A stretch of DNA of 6,129 bases from an uncultured Sutterella sp. Its GTDB lineage: Bacteria; Pseudomonadota; Gammaproteobacteria; Burkholderiales; Burkholderiaceae_F. Positions 5,783 through 6,129 of this stretch are shown here, piece by piece. Numbering within the stretch: the stretch's first letter is position 1; each line of letters opens with the position of its first letter. A model generated the notes under the pieces. The model did no database searches. It was not told the DNA's origin and was given only the letters and a program-made list of their open reading frames with translations. The DNA lies in assembly GCA_900767875.1 (NCBI GenBank), contig CAAGAT010000020.1:1-6129 (forward strand), read 5' to 3'. The position numbers and the translations under genes were made by a program.

Positions 5783-5853
5783 GTCGGGCATCTCCGACGT
5801 CCGTTTCCTCCCACTGTCCGAGGGGCTGACTCGGATGCACTCCGAGGGGAGGA
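5783..5853. repeat. Hairpin cluster with competing pairings
   Basis: GTCGG-GCATCT-CCGAC (5783-5798) is followed by an outer stem TCCTCCC (5806-5812) with GGGAGGA (5847-5853). This encloses an inner hairpin TCCGAG (5817-5822) with CTCGGA (5830-5835). The nine bases TCCGAGGGG occur twice (5817-5825 and 5841-5849), so CTCGGA can pair with either copy. This would allow two exclusive folds. I do not recognise a known riboswitch class, and a transcript through it has not been shown. Confidence 0.4.
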
Positions 5854-5955
5854 GTTACAGAGGACGAAAAAGCCGATCGGCGGAGGCGGAAAACCCGAAA
5901 AATCACGCCGCTTCAAGCCGTTGGGGATTAGGGTGGTTCGGAAAGGCTGGGGGCA

Positions 5956-5986
5956 CGCTTTGTGCGAACGGCGCCCTCACAAAGCG
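5956..5986. repeat. 9-bp inverted repeat next to the right terminal repeat
   Basis: CGCTTTGTG (5956-5964) and CACAAAGCG (5978-5986) pair perfectly around a 13-nt loop that contains GGCGCC. No T-run follows on either strand, so it is not a standard terminator. It abuts the inner end of the terminal repeat and is absent from the left side. Confidence 0.5.
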
Positions 5987-5988
5987 GA

Positions 5989-6129
5989 GAATCGAGTAGG
6001 TGGTAGGTGATTATTTCACCTACCGACCTCTCACACCACCGCCCATACCGTTCGGTAGGCGCCCCTCACGGGGCGTTTTACGGCGGTTTCCATAGTTTTA
6101 ACCTCCATACCCGTCGACTCGAACCAAGC
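5989..6129 (-). repeat. Right copy of a terminal inverted repeat (partial, runs off the window)
   Basis: This is the reverse complement of 1-141, identical over the outer 119 bases (6011-6129), with mismatches at 6010 and 5998. Beyond 5989 the two flanks are unrelated. In each case the repeat lies upstream of the nearest gene in the same relative orientation: 285 nt before ttdA and 456 nt before the transporter. That relation follows by chance half the time once both contig ends fall in one repeat family. Confidence 0.93.
6060..6079 (+). terminator. Terminator-like hairpin in the right repeat, reading outward
   Basis: CGCCCC-TCAC-GGGGCG (6060-6075) is followed by TTTT (6076-6079). It is the mirror of the hairpin at 51-70. 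The T-run is short and no plus-strand gene leads into it. Confidence 0.3.

Larger units (their letters stand above)
5533..5988. other. Gene-free leader region of the transporter
   Basis: No coding region is supported over these 456 nt. Codons that could start on the minus strand open only tiny frames of 3 to 8 codons. The part nearest the gene (about 5545-5740) is AT-rich and holds the operator-like repeats and the Anr/FNR-like box. The distal part (about 5780-5988) is GC-rich and full of inverted repeats. A long leader or an unrecognised structured RNA is possible. Confidence 0.6.

Noticed and set aside
5872..5881. Palindrome GCCGATCGGC followed by T-rich sequence on the minus strand as a terminator
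   Set aside because: A hairpin would have only three base pairs around GATC, too weak for termination. It may be just a short palindrome.
1..6129. A composite transposon or linear mobile element bounded by inverted repeats
   Set aside because: There is no transposase, recombinase, replication or mobilisation gene. The repeat begins exactly at the window edges with no flanking DNA to show target duplication. The cargo consists of ordinary metabolic genes. An assembly break is simpler.
1..6129. CRISPR array, toxin-antitoxin, phage or defence genes
   Set aside because: No regularly spaced repeats and no gene with such a fold are present in any frame inspected.

Overview
This window looks like a complete short contig from a GC-rich proteobacterium. 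A betaproteobacterium of the Sutterellaceae/Burkholderiales type is my best guess. It rests on gene style and composition, not on a marker gene. All five confident genes read inward. From the left comes a two-gene operon encoding the alpha and beta subunits of an iron-sulfur L(+)-tartrate dehydratase (ttdA, ttdB). From the right come, on the minus strand, an INDY-type (DASS/SLC13) dicarboxylate transporter, a LapA-domain membrane protein with a long coiled-coil and disordered tail, and a LysR-type regulator. The two groups converge on a strong bidirectional terminator at 1957-2000.

Layout: 1-141 is a repeat, and 142-426 is the AT-rich control region of ttdA with an FNR/Anr-like box and a candidate promoter. 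ttdA (427-1326) and ttdB (1323-1940) overlap by 4 nt. After the terminator come the lysR-type gene (2017-2946), the LapA-like gene (2962-3708), a 261-nt gap with a promoter-like -10 and a large hairpin terminator, and the transporter (3970-5532). The 456 nt from 5533 to 5988 hold no gene that I can support. They contain an Anr/FNR-like box, several inverted repeats and a hairpin-rich stretch. An inverted copy of the first repeat closes the window (5989-6129).

Functionally, this is a plausible C4-dicarboxylate/tartrate utilisation locus. The transporter would bring in a dicarboxylate, TtdAB would dehydrate L-tartrate to oxaloacetate, and the oxaloacetate would feed the reductive branch to succinate. 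FNR-like boxes upstream of both ttdA and the transporter suggest shared anaerobic control. The LysR protein is a candidate tartrate-responsive regulator. The transporter has INDY-type motifs rather than the CitT/TtdT-type motifs of the E. coli tartrate/succinate exchanger, so the coupling to succinate export may differ.

The terminal inverted repeats are the most eye-catching structure. They are identical for exactly 119 bp from the very edges and diverge after 141 bp. The genes inside are ordinary metabolic genes with no transposase or recombinase. I therefore read the ends as a multi-copy genomic repeat at which the assembly broke, not as the termini of a mobile element. I do not see a convincing new defence or mobile system here.
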